A DNA stretch of 64,000 nucleotides from Clostridium saccharoperbutylacetonicum N1-4(HMT) (lineage in GTDB: Bacteria; Bacillota; Clostridia; Clostridiales; Clostridiaceae), in the NCBI RefSeq assembly GCF_000340885.1, contig NC_020291.1:4277001-4341000 (forward strand), read 5' to 3'. A program made the translations under genes and the position numbers. The notes under the pieces were generated by a model that searched no databases, was not told the DNA's origin, and saw nothing but the letters and a program-made list of their open reading frames with translations. Of the stretch, positions 8,343 through 16,297 are shown piece by piece (position 1 is the first letter of the stretch; the number at the start of each line of letters is the position of its first letter).

Positions 8343-8864
8343 CTACCCTAATGTTTTAATAATTTCCTCGATTGATATAGGCATATAATTATTAGCATCA
8401 ACTCCTACATCGTATGCCTTTACTTTATTTTTTAGCATTTCAAGATTATATGTAATATCTGAATGTATATGTCCATGCAAATGAATAGAACCATGCCCTT
8501 TTTTGTTCCATTCCAGTATAGGATAATGAAACAGTACAAATTTATAATTTCTATATTCAAATTCGTGATAATCTTTAATCCATTGAAATAAGTCTTTATT
8601 AAAAGCATTGTCCTCAATAAAATTATCATGATTCCCTTTTATTAAATATTTAGTACCACATAATAATTGTAAATAATGATTGGCAATTATGCCGCCTTTC
8701 ATAGTAAAATCCCCTAATATATAAACTTCATCATTAGGTGTTATAATACTATTCCAATTTTTTATCAGCCTTCCATTCATTTGATCCACTGTATGAAATG
8801 GCCTATTTGTGTGCTTGATGATTTTTTCATGATTAAAATGTAAATCTGATGTAAAATAAATCAT
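8343..8864 (-). CDS. Calcineurin-like metallophosphoesterase
   Basis: A 173-residue compact phosphoesterase with the complete metal-binding set: DLHFNH at residues 7-12, GDF at 51-53, GNHD at 77-80, HYP at 113-115 and GHIH at 131-134. This is the short stand-alone form also seen in phage and accessory regions; the substrate is unknown. A good GGAGAG precedes ATG 8864. It sits in the array of small genes and is followed at once by the broken gene 8002-8336, which was probably its operon partner. Confidence 0.9.
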   Translation of the reverse strand: MIYFTSDLHFNHEKIIKHTNRPFHTVDQMNGRLIKNWNSIITPNDEVYILGDFTMKGGIIANHYLQLLCGTKYLIKGNHDNFIEDNAFNKDLFQWIKDYHEFEYRNYKFVLFHYPILEWNKKGHGSIHLHGHIHSDITYNLEMLKNKVKAYDVGVDANNYMPISIEEIIKTLG

Positions 8865-8976
8865 ATTTCTCTCCTGCTCCGCTAATATACTATTTTAATT
8901 TATTACACTAACAATAAGAACATTTTTAATAAGGTTCTCTCATCAGATACATGTAATTTGTTCCATTACAGCATTA

Positions 8977-9561
8977 TTACAGCCATTTTGCATATATACT
9001 TAACTCTTCTTTTGTATTCAGCCTTTTGAAAATTTCGAGCATTTCATCCTCTTGATAGTATTCTCTTACTTCAAAATTAATTAATATATGCTCCTGATAT
9101 ACTGATTTAAAAAATTCCTCTGCTCTTAATTGTTCTATCGATTTTATCAAGGTGTCAAAAAAGTCCTCTCTGAATTGTAAAAATTCATCGGTGTAATTAT
9201 AGTCTTTATTTGAAATAACATTTTCATTTTCAATAATATACTCCAAAACAATTTTATTGCATTCTGGAAAGTCATTTTCTGAAATAGAATGATCATTCCA
9301 TTCATCTGAGCAATACTTGTAATATAGCTCATCTGAATCTCTAGTAGTATAGCAATAGCCTTCAGCTTCAAACTCATCCGTTGTATTTCCGTTAAAAGAA
9401 ATACAATAAGACTTTGGATGATTTGTGGCTATATAATCTGGAACGAGTATTGTGAATATATATGGTTTTTTATCCTTATATTTATCAATAAATTGTGTGA
9501 ATACGGATTTTATCTCCTTTATAAAACCCTCTTTAAATTTGTCAAAAGGAAAAGATTTCAT
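8977..9561 (-). CDS. DUF4303-like protein (second of two)
   Basis: A 194-residue cytosolic protein fitting DUF4303: an N-terminal helix with KEGFIKEIKSVFTQF, a strand reading KPYIFTILVPDY, YCISFNGNTTDEFEAEGYCYTT, the DEWNDH segment near residue 85, then a helical C-terminal half ending SIYAKWL. AGGAGG lies before ATG 9561. It is 34 bases downstream of the DUF6138-like gene and probably translated from the same message. Sequence similarity to the DUF4303-like gene at 5170-5751 is only at the level of the fold pattern. Confidence 0.7.
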   Translation of the reverse strand: MKSFPFDKFKEGFIKEIKSVFTQFIDKYKDKKPYIFTILVPDYIATNHPKSYCISFNGNTTDEFEAEGYCYTTRDSDELYYKYCSDEWNDHSISENDFPECNKIVLEYIIENENVISNKDYNYTDEFLQFREDFFDTLIKSIEQLRAEEFFKSVYQEHILINFEVREYYQEDEMLEIFKRLNTKEELSIYAKWL

Positions 9562-9594
9562 TGCTAATTCCTCCTAATATAATATAAATAAATG

Positions 9595-11238
9595 TTAAAA
9601 TGTATTTTTTAGATTGGTGCAACACCTTTTACAAAGCTCAATAATCCTTTCATAATACTTATTTATATCTGTTTTCTTTTTTAGTTTATTTGATAACTTA
9701 TCAATTCCTCCCCATATAAAGAAAACAACATGTTCAATTTCATAAGGTTTTAAAACTTTAAGTTCTTCTATTAAAATTTCTAAGGTTTCACAAGTTTCAA
9801 TAGTTTCTAATTTTTTAAAAGGCTTTTCATCATAACATGCAAGTAAACATTTTATAAGTACAGGAATAGTTTCAGCATTAACTCCATGCTTTTCTATAAA
9901 CGCTTCTGTAAAATGACTTTGAACTGACTGATGCTCATTATCAACCTTGTCCATATAGTCTATTATCAAGTTATAATACTTTTTGCTTAATAAACCCAAG
10001 CCAAATGCTCCATAAGTTCCAGGTCTGCAGCATTTTTCTGCCTCAACATCTGAATACCATTCATAGTCCTTAATTATTGCACACCTAACATATTTCTCTA
10101 TTTTAGGATAAAGTTCTGGATAAGCTAAGGCATTAGCAAAAAATATTTGAGTTTTTGATTTACCAATTTTCTTTATTGGAAGTAAATTTTTATTTTGAGA
10201 TTTTAAAATTATTTTATAACTTGCTGGGAAATCTTTTTGCAACAAATTGATTATTAAATCTAATGATTTTGAATAACTTGACTCTATTTCATTTTTTATT
10301 GTAATCCTTATTTCTGCAAAAGCATCATTAGCCGTGAATTTCAAATCATCATCTTCATACATAATATCTTCCTTGATAAATTTCCCTGTTCCAATTTTTA
10401 TAATATTAACTGCATTCTTATTGCCTAGTTCTTTTGCTTTTTGTAAAAATTTCAAAGCAGTATCTCTGCAATATGCAGGTTCATATTTTAATATTAAAAT
10501 TGCTGCATAAATTAACAATTCACTCTTTTCAAAACCATATATTCTTTCTTCTCTAAAAAAATTATTCTTTATCCATTGTTCAAGAGAATAAATTATATGT
10601 TGCCTGCTACTCTCCAAGCTATTTGTATTTTTAGCATTTAGCTCAAATATTTTATTAAATATTTTAATGACATACTCTGCTTCTATTTTATTAAATAGCT
10701 TAGCATCCAATATGTATCTACATAGAAAAAATATATCACTTTCTTTAGTTGGATAAACGCCATTTACTATATTATTTTCAATATATTTTTCAATTTTATT
10801 TGCTAAAGCTTCCTTTTTTTCATTATTAATGTACTCTAAAACAGTCAATTCTGTTTTTCCTTCTTGTATTCGAAAAGTTCCTTTTATTATATATTTATAA
10901 TCAAACCTCTTATCAGCTTTTAAGGTTTTCATTTTATTTTTCAATTTTTCTTGTAAAACTGGTATTACTTCATTTATTAGCTGGTCTTTTGTAATTAATT
11001 TTATTGCGTCATTTCCTAAGTACTTTACATCTGCACTAGAATAACTTAATTCATCTAAAAATATTTCAATTCTTCCCATGTTATAATCAAATTCTACTGA
11101 ATCATAGATACCAACTCTTAAATCACTTTTCTTAAAAGCTCTTTCTATATCCATAGGTGCTATAGTCTTTCCTAAACTTTCAAACAGTAACTCAAAAGCT
11201 TTTAAAATATCAGCACTTATGATTTGTCCTATATCCAT
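9595..11238 (-). CDS. DUF6138-like large cytosolic protein
   Basis: A 547-residue protein with no export signal. The N-terminal ~120 residues alternate strands and helices (VGIYDSVEFDYNMGRIEIFLDEL). A helical middle follows, and a distinctive C-terminal block reads AYPELYPKIEKYV, YEWYSDVEAEKCCRPGTYGAFGLGLL and HFTEAFIEKHG, which I associate with DUF6138. Function is unknown to me. GGGGGA precedes ATG 11238. It lies between the intact DUF1963 gene and the second DUF4303-like gene in the immunity-like array. It is unusually large for such an array. Confidence 0.65.
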   Translation of the reverse strand: MDIGQIISADILKAFELLFESLGKTIAPMDIERAFKKSDLRVGIYDSVEFDYNMGRIEIFLDELSYSSADVKYLGNDAIKLITKDQLINEVIPVLQEKLKNKMKTLKADKRFDYKYIIKGTFRIQEGKTELTVLEYINNEKKEALANKIEKYIENNIVNGVYPTKESDIFFLCRYILDAKLFNKIEAEYVIKIFNKIFELNAKNTNSLESSRQHIIYSLEQWIKNNFFREERIYGFEKSELLIYAAILILKYEPAYCRDTALKFLQKAKELGNKNAVNIIKIGTGKFIKEDIMYEDDDLKFTANDAFAEIRITIKNEIESSYSKSLDLIINLLQKDFPASYKIILKSQNKNLLPIKKIGKSKTQIFFANALAYPELYPKIEKYVRCAIIKDYEWYSDVEAEKCCRPGTYGAFGLGLLSKKYYNLIIDYMDKVDNEHQSVQSHFTEAFIEKHGVNAETIPVLIKCLLACYDEKPFKKLETIETCETLEILIEELKVLKPYEIEHVVFFIWGGIDKLSNKLKKKTDINKYYERIIELCKRCCTNLKNTF

Positions 11239-11309
11239 TGTACTTCCCCCAATCTAACAAATTAAATGTTTTCCTTTAAAACTTTATAGATATTCAACTA
11301 AAGAATTAC

Positions 11310-12173
11310 TCAACTTGAATATAAAGATAAATATGTGTTATCAAAATTCTTATTTTTCAAATCTTCCTTCCTAATGAAGAAATGTATTACTCCTGAATCC
11401 CACCATGAAAAACCAATTTTATCATTAGAATCTATTTCAAGTAGCATTACCATATCATGTATTTCTTGCTCAGCCTTTTCTTTATTACCACCTAAGGCTT
11501 TAATTAAGATTTCTTTTTCACTTTCTCTATAATTATATTGGTGCTTAGCTATTATTTTTAATGCAGCTTCAAGCTCAGCATCATCATGCTGTCTTTCTGG
11601 ATATCCATAAACTTTTCCAACACAATTATCACCAGTATTTTCAAATCTTATATCCTCTTCTAATGAAAAAAATGCATCCGAATCTTCTAGAATATCATAA
11701 TCTACATATGCATAATTAGGTATTTCAATTGAATTTCTGCCATTTACTTTATATGGAGTAAATGTTTGCTCATGTTCTTCTTCTAACACTGTTGGCTTTT
11801 CTGGTTTCATAAGATTAAGTTTCTCATTTTCCTCAATATAAATAACTTTATGCTCAATATCATATGCTGGTTCATCTATCCCCATGAAGAAATAAATCAT
11901 TCCCTTTCTAGGTAAAAGAGCATTTTCATCACAAAAACTAATTTCTTTTAGATTTAATTGTGCTATAAAAGTCAAAAGCTTTCCTTCTGCATTTTTAGGC
12001 CACTGAAAGTTCTCTGGAACATCTGGATAACCACCTACTCTTGATACTCCTTTAAACTTGTAATTATCTTTTTCAGTGAGATTTAAATAAATAATATTTT
12101 TAATGTTTTCATATATGTAATCTTTAACTTCTTCTAATTCATATTTCTTTATTAGTTCTTCTAATTCTTTCAA
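11310..12173 (-). CDS. DUF1963 (YwqG-like) protein, intact
   Basis: A 287-residue protein with the full DUF1963 layout: a helical N-terminus, SRVGGYPDVPENFQWP at about residues 44-59, LTFIAQLNLKEI near residue 68, PRKGMIYFFMG near 87, and the C-terminal KIGFSWWDSGVIHFFIRKEDL. YwqG/DUF1963 proteins are reported among polymorphic-toxin immunity families. The start is TTG 12173, supported by AGGAG eight bases upstream. The related tail fragment at 3058-3318 ends NWDC, whereas this copy ends LYSS, so they are not recent duplicates. Confidence 0.85.
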   Translation of the reverse strand: MKELEELIKKYELEEVKDYIYENIKNIIYLNLTEKDNYKFKGVSRVGGYPDVPENFQWPKNAEGKLLTFIAQLNLKEISFCDENALLPRKGMIYFFMGIDEPAYDIEHKVIYIEENEKLNLMKPEKPTVLEEEHEQTFTPYKVNGRNSIEIPNYAYVDYDILEDSDAFFSLEEDIRFENTGDNCVGKVYGYPERQHDDAELEAALKIIAKHQYNYRESEKEILIKALGGNKEKAEQEIHDMVMLLEIDSNDKIGFSWWDSGVIHFFIRKEDLKNKNFDNTYLSLYSS

Positions 12174-12296
12174 AACTCTTTCTCCTCACATATAAAACTA
12201 TATCTACATAAAAATACGTGTCTTTTTAATATAAATACTGCATTAACTAAATCCACATATACATATTTCATAACTTTTACAAGTATCCAAGTCTAT

Positions 12297-12389
12297 TTAA
12301 TTAAGATATTTTCTAACATCTACTGTTTCTTGCAACCTAGTAGAATCTTTTCTTCCAGAAATAAATTTTAACTTTGAAAAATCAAGCAT
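12297..12389 (-). CDS. Short ORF (30 aa), possibly an N-terminal remnant
   Basis: ATG 12389 is preceded by AGGAG at eight bases and opens a 30-codon frame (MLDFSKLKFISGRKDS, then TRLQETVDVRKYLN, stop). The ribosome site is as good as those of the real genes around it. The frame may be the preserved start of a lost immunity-type gene or a genuine small protein. It lies in a 550-base stretch that otherwise holds only relics. Confidence 0.4.
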   Translation of the reverse strand: MLDFSKLKFISGRKDSTRLQETVDVRKYLN

Positions 12390-12451
12390 ATTATCAACTC
12401 CTAGATTTTAATCATATCAGCTCGCTCTTCATTACAATATCTATAATTATA

Positions 12452-12580
12452 CTAATATGTATCTGTTGATACAAAATCCCAATCATCATTATCTGTTCCC
12501 TTTCCAATAAGCCAATATAATCCGCGATGACGCTCAAATACGATACCTAAATCTAATGTGCTGGTGCATTTTTTCTTCAT
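12452..12580 (-). pseudogene. C-terminal relic resembling DUF4272
   Basis: A 42-codon frame from ATG 12580 ends with VFERHRGLYWLIG and WDFVSTDTY. This resembles the characteristic ERHxALNWL...WDxVxTDT tail of DUF4272 proteins, which are normally around 200 residues. Only the tail is present, fused by chance to a short lead-in. An AGGA sequence precedes the ATG, but the product would be too short to fold like the family. It is one of several decayed immunity-like genes here. Confidence 0.55.
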
Positions 12581-12633
12581 AGCTTTCCTCGGGTTATATG
12601 ACATAAGAACATTATATTATGCCATTCTATGGG

Positions 12634-12722
12634 TAAAAAAATATCTTCAAGAATATTAGAATCTTTTCGAAAATCACCTCTAACATCTGAAGATATATAA
12701 CAATTAAATCAGTAACTGGTAT
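12634..12722. repeat. ~90-bp hairpin repeat, copy A
   Basis: This stretch is about 75-80% identical to 21897-21985. Both copies have the outer arms ATATCTTCA (12641-12649) and TGAAGATAT (12688-12696), and an inner stem TTAGA/TCTAA (12656-12660 / 12679-12683). It ends four bases from the stop of the two-TM protein gene, so it may act as that gene's 3-prime hairpin. The copy elsewhere lies close to a relic of the neighbouring SUKH gene. Confidence 0.65.
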
Positions 12723-12725
12723 GTT

Positions 12726-13175
12726 TTACTCAAAGGTCACGTCTTCTACCCTAAGCTTTTCTTTCAGTTTAGGATAAATCTTATAGTAAAGATTATTACG
12801 CAATATAGAATGATAAATAGCAAAGATTATGGTAACAGCAATTAAAACAGCAGGTACTATATATAGTGCAGGATTATTTAGAAAGAACCCGAACACGTCA
12901 AATTTTTTATCAATCCACTTCGCATATACGTAAACCATCAAAATTATAAGAAGAACAGGAAATGCAAAAACTCCTGACATAATATTTACAATATTCATTT
13001 TTTTATGAATAGATTGAAAGTGCTCCTCACCCATATAGCGTTCTAATAAAAAGCATTGTTTTTCAAAGGAATCACTTTTTTGAACTTGAAGATTGTTCTT
13101 AGTAATATGTTTATGTAAAATATCTAATTCATTACTAAATTCCAAAGCTTCATGCAAAATTTTCCCTAAGCCCAC
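12726..13175 (-). CDS. Small protein with two membrane segments
   Basis: A 149-residue protein with a helical soluble N-terminal half (FSNELDILHKHI, CFLLERYMGEEHFQSIHKKM) and two hydrophobic segments at about residues 67-87 and 105-125. A charged tail reads KLKEKLRVEDVTFE. I do not recognise a family. The start is GTG 13175, seven bases after AGGAGG. It starts 33 bases after the SUKH gene ends, so the two are probably a co-transcribed pair. Confidence 0.7.
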   Translation of the reverse strand: MGLGKILHEALEFSNELDILHKHITKNNLQVQKSDSFEKQCFLLERYMGEEHFQSIHKKMNIVNIMSGVFAFPVLLIILMVYVYAKWIDKKFDVFGFFLNNPALYIVPAVLIAVTIIFAIYHSILRNNLYYKIYPKLKEKLRVEDVTFE

Positions 13176-13207
13176 AAATATACCTCCTAAAAATATAATT
13201 TACAGTT

Positions 13208-13642
13208 TTATATTAATTTGTTAATATTAATTATATTATGAAATTCTATGTTTGACAATATTCTAAATATGCCAAAAGTATTATTTATACAACACCTTTG
13301 GCATATTTGTAAATTAAAATCTAAATAAAATGTTTTTCCCGTCTTGTCTATACTTCCTAAATCATCATCCCAAATTTCTCCTACTTTCCAATCTTCATCA
13401 ATTAAAAAAACTAAAGCTTTATTAGAAGGATCACATCCAAATTGTAATACCCTTTCCTCAAAATCTAAAAATTCCAAAAGGCTCTCATCATAAAACTCAT
13501 CAAGTTCACATAGATCTCCAAAGATAGTGCAAAACTCCCTTCCAAAACTACCTGCACCTATTTCTGAAAGATACTCTAAGTATTCATCAGAAATTTTAGG
13601 ATATTCCTTTCGCAGTTCTTCTATCTGCTTTTTAGAATACAA
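13208..13642 (-). CDS. SUKH (SMI1/KNR4) family protein, start uncertain
   Basis: A 144-residue SUKH protein: KISDEYLEYLSEIGAGSFG is the classic N-terminal helix-turn, followed by ALVFLIDEDWKVGEIWDDD and the hydrophobic FYLDFNLQICQRC. SUKH is a major immunity superfamily against contact-dependent and secreted toxins. The TTG at 13642 has no convincing ribosome site. The same frame is open upstream to about 13730 and reads YEKELEALKYIDQLDAQLIL without a normal start. A GGAAGG-preceded ATG at 13719 is one base out of frame, so a single-base deletion near the true start is possible. A decayed relative of the C-terminus lies at 22032-22214. Confidence 0.8.
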   Translation of the reverse strand: MYSKKQIEELRKEYPKISDEYLEYLSEIGAGSFGREFCTIFGDLCELDEFYDESLLEFLDFEERVLQFGCDPSNKALVFLIDEDWKVGEIWDDDLGSIDKTGKTFYLDFNLQICQRCCINNTFGIFRILSNIEFHNIININKLI

Positions 13643-13805
13643 TTCTCTATCTTCTTTATGTAAAATTAATTGAGCATCTAGTTGATCTATATATTTTAAT
13701 GCCTCAAGTTCTTTTTCATAATCTATTCCTTCCTTTCACTTATACTCAAATGTATAGAATCTATCTGGCACCATCACCAATGGATGCATTAGATATCTCT
13801 ATAGT

Positions 13806-13851
13806 AATAACCTTGAAACAATTGCCTTTTACAGCTTGTCCCAAGGTTATT
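13806..13851 (-). terminator. Inverted repeat downstream of the reductase gene
   Basis: Perfect 10-bp arms AATAACCTTG 13806-13815 and CAAGGTTATT 13842-13851 enclose a 26-base loop, 29 bases after the stop of the ketopantoate-reductase-like gene. The T-rich side is better on the plus strand than on the minus strand, so its efficiency for the minus gene is uncertain. Confidence 0.5.
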
Positions 13852-13879
13852 TTTATATTCTATAAAATATTCATCTGCT

Positions 13880-14809
13880 TTAACACTTCTTTTTTAATTC
13901 CTCATAGAAAAATTCTGTCGTAGGAATTTTTATTTCACAGCTTGCTGCTAGTTGAAGTAATTTTCCTGAGAATACTTCTAATTCACTTTGTCTGCCTGCT
14001 TCCATATCTCTCTGTAAAGAACTTGTTGCTTGGTCAGACTGTTTGTACATTATACGATTAAAATGGATTTCTTCTAAATTATCATCAATGTTAATTTTTA
14101 ACTCTCGAGCTACCTTACAAGCTTCATTAAGGAGTAATTTCACTTGCATGATTGCATTTTCATTTTTTCTAAGCTCTCCAATTGTTGCATTATAATAAGC
14201 TGTTATAACATTAAACGCACAGTTTAATATGTACTTTTCCCATATAGCAGCTATTATATCCTTTTCTATTATGCAGGTAATCTCTTCACTTTGTAAAAGT
14301 TTTTGAACTTCTAATAGGATACTATCTTCAAGGTTCTTCTTTACTTCACAACCTATATGAATATTACAATATGAACTGGTATGATGTATTACAAAATCTT
14401 TATCCGATCCTGATATAATATAAACTAAACCATCAATAATAGTGCCTTTCCCTATTAATCTACGGGCTTCCTCTGAAATTCCAACACCATTAAGCAAAGG
14501 AATGATTACAGTATTCTCATTAATCATTGGCAATATTTCAGCACATACCTGTTCCAATGAGAAATTTTTCACACAAAGAAAAATATAGTCCATAGCCCCC
14601 ATTTCTTCAGCATTGTCACTTGCCATTTTAGGATGTATCACTGTCTCTCCATGAGCATTACTACATAATTTTAGTCCATTTTGTTTTATTGATTCTAGAC
14701 GTTTACCTCTTGCAAAGAAGTATACATTGTCAAAATGCTTTGCAAGTATGCAGCCAACATATCCTCCAACTCCGCCCATTCCAACAACGCAAACCTTTTT
14801 ATTATCCAT
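13880..14809 (-). CDS. Ketopantoate reductase-like (ApbA/PanE family) oxidoreductase
   Basis: A 309-residue NADPH-dependent reductase of the ApbA/PanE family. The N-terminal Rossmann motif VVGMGGVGGYVG (residues about 8-19) is followed by DYIFLCVKNF, IIPLLNGVG near residue 107, and a catalytic-lysine segment in the C-terminal domain (AAIWEKYILNCAFN). PanE makes pantoate for coenzyme A, but many clostridial paralogues have other substrates and no pantothenate genes are nearby. The length matches the family. GGGGGA precedes ATG 14809. It is transcribed alone. Confidence 0.85.
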   Translation of the reverse strand: MDNKKVCVVGMGGVGGYVGCILAKHFDNVYFFARGKRLESIKQNGLKLCSNAHGETVIHPKMASDNAEEMGAMDYIFLCVKNFSLEQVCAEILPMINENTVIIPLLNGVGISEEARRLIGKGTIIDGLVYIISGSDKDFVIHHTSSYCNIHIGCEVKKNLEDSILLEVQKLLQSEEITCIIEKDIIAAIWEKYILNCAFNVITAYYNATIGELRKNENAIMQVKLLLNEACKVARELKINIDDNLEEIHFNRIMYKQSDQATSSLQRDMEAGRQSELEVFSGKLLQLAASCEIKIPTTEFFYEELKKKC

Positions 14810-14962
14810 TCTTAATTCCCCCTATTTAATGCTTATATGCTATTTTTTATAATAACAAGCTTATTTGCTTATTTTTCATGTATTAATTATTAATATTTCA
14901 ACAAAATCAGTATCTAATACCTCATAATATGTCAAAACTCCAGATCTACAAGACATTGCCTT

Positions 14963-15074
14963 CTAATTCATAATTTCACATAATTCACCAATCCATTGTA
15001 ACATAGTATTAAGGGATTTTTCAAATTCTGCATAAGCAATCCTAAACAACTCAAGCTTTGAATTATATTCATCT
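14963..15074 (-). pseudogene. Short relic of unknown gene
   Basis: An open stretch of about 37 codons (NSIDEYNSKLELFRIAYAEFEKS, ending WIGELCEIMN and TAG at 14963-14965) has the composition of a real helical protein end but no start codon or ribosome site. It lies in a 420-base gap between genes. It could be the tail of a lost regulator or enzyme, and the family is not recognisable. Confidence 0.3.
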
Positions 15075-15136
15075 ATAGAGTTAAAAATTTAATGATTCTT
15101 GCGATATTGGAATGCTATTTTTGTTAAATCTAAAAT

Positions 15137-15173
15137 ACCATAATTCAATCAATTTTTGGGATTGAATTATGGT
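15137..15173 (-). terminator. Rho-independent terminator, 13-bp stem
   Basis: Perfect arms ACCATAATTCAAT 15137-15149 and ATTGAATTATGGT 15161-15173, followed on the minus strand by ATTTTAG. It lies 60 bases downstream of the NTF2-like gene and would end the transcript of the LUD/NTF2-like pair. Confidence 0.7.
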
Positions 15174-15232
15174 CTGTAAGCTTCTTCTATTAATAAAGCT
15201 ATGTATTCTCCATTAGTATCTCCTATTAATTT

Positions 15233-15568
15233 TTATTCAAAAACAAACCAAACTCTTTTAATTAGATTATTTTCTACTTCATATATTGCAACAGCTTTTT
15301 TTATCTTGTCTTCTTCTAATCCAGTAACATATTCATGATCAATTACTTTATTTCCTATAACAATTCGATTTTGAATGTTTGCATATACATTTAACACTTC
15401 AAATCTTTCTCTATAACTGTTTTTTAACTGTTCTTTGCCTCGTATCATAATCGAATTATTCATCAAGTTATAAATTTCAATCTCATCATGGTAAGTTGAT
15501 ATAAAACTTTCTAAGTCGTGGTCATTATAAAACTCTAACTGCTTTTGAACTATTTCTTCTGTATTCAT
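15233..15568 (-). CDS. SnoaL/NTF2-like small protein
   Basis: A 111-residue protein of the NTF2/SnoaL cone fold: VQKQLEFYNDHDLESFISTYHDEIEIYNLMN at the start, IRGKEQLKNSYRERFEV in the middle and a terminal AVAIYEVENNLIKRVWFVFE strand pair. Members serve as isomerases, hydrolases or binding proteins, and nothing here fixes the substrate. It follows the LUD-domain gene by 27 bases on the same strand and probably shares its transcript. The ribosome site is weak. Confidence 0.75.
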   Translation of the reverse strand: MNTEEIVQKQLEFYNDHDLESFISTYHDEIEIYNLMNNSIMIRGKEQLKNSYRERFEVLNVYANIQNRIVIGNKVIDHEYVTGLEEDKIKKAVAIYEVENNLIKRVWFVFE

Positions 15569-15595
15569 TCTATTGTTCTCGCTTTCCTATATATT

Positions 15596-16234
15596 TTAAT
15601 ATCCTAGTTCTTCTCCTATAATAACTTTTATTCTATCTTTAACAAATTGACCTCTAATTGATATAAAATGATTGCATATTCTATTTGGACTCTTGCAATC
15701 TACACAATAACCTAATTTAGTGCAAGGTGTATCTTTGTCTAGTCTCTTTGCATCAATCGGTGCCGCATAATTTCTTACTCTTTTCTCTGCTTCCTCTATG
15801 TTTTTAACAATTTTATTTATCCCAACTACTATAATCACTTGTTTAGGACCATAAATCATTGGTGCCACTCTACTCCCATTTCCATCAATATTATAAAGCT
15901 CTCCATTTTCAGTTAAAGCATTTGTACTACATATAAAAGTATCAGCAGAAAAGTTTTGAATATAAATCTGCTTTTTTTCTTCACTTGTAATACCATCTCT
16001 ATATTTATCTAAAAATTCGTAATTGCCTTCTCTAAGAAAATCTATTACTCCAGTTTCAGATAGTGTTATTGAATCTCCTATGCCAATAATTGATTTTTCT
16101 ATTATCAAATTTTTTAATATTTCAAATAACTGCTCTCTTTTCTCTATATAATATCCTTTCATATTGTTATTCTTTAAACTTTCCAAGGTTCTATCAACTC
16201 TTTTTTTCAAATACCATTCAACATTATTATCCAA
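15596..16234 (-). CDS. LUD domain (DUF162, LutB/LutC-like) protein
   Basis: A 212-residue protein of the lactate-utilisation LUD fold: SIIGIGDSITLSETGVIDFLREG near residue 50, FICSTNALTENGELYNIDGNGSRVAPMIYGPKQVIIVVG at about 100-138, and a C-terminal cysteine cluster CTKLGYCVDCKSPNRICN (about 170-188). This cysteine pattern is typical of the stand-alone clostridial LUD proteins and may bind an iron-sulphur cluster or metal. The start is TTG 16234, eight bases after GGAGGG. No LutA/LutB partner genes are present, so its substrate is unknown. Confidence 0.85.
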   Translation of the reverse strand: MDNNVEWYLKKRVDRTLESLKNNNMKGYYIEKREQLFEILKNLIIEKSIIGIGDSITLSETGVIDFLREGNYEFLDKYRDGITSEEKKQIYIQNFSADTFICSTNALTENGELYNIDGNGSRVAPMIYGPKQVIIVVGINKIVKNIEEAEKRVRNYAAPIDAKRLDKDTPCTKLGYCVDCKSPNRICNHFISIRGQFVKDRIKVIIGEELGY

Positions 16235-16297
16235 ATTTATTTCCCTCCATGTAATCTAGCTGTAACATAATATTTCATAATTAACCATTCATGCAAA

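Noticed and set aside
13699..13923. Plus-strand open frame across the terminator region
   Set aside because: No ribosome site, improbable composition, and it runs through an inverted repeat and the end of the reductase gene on the other strand.
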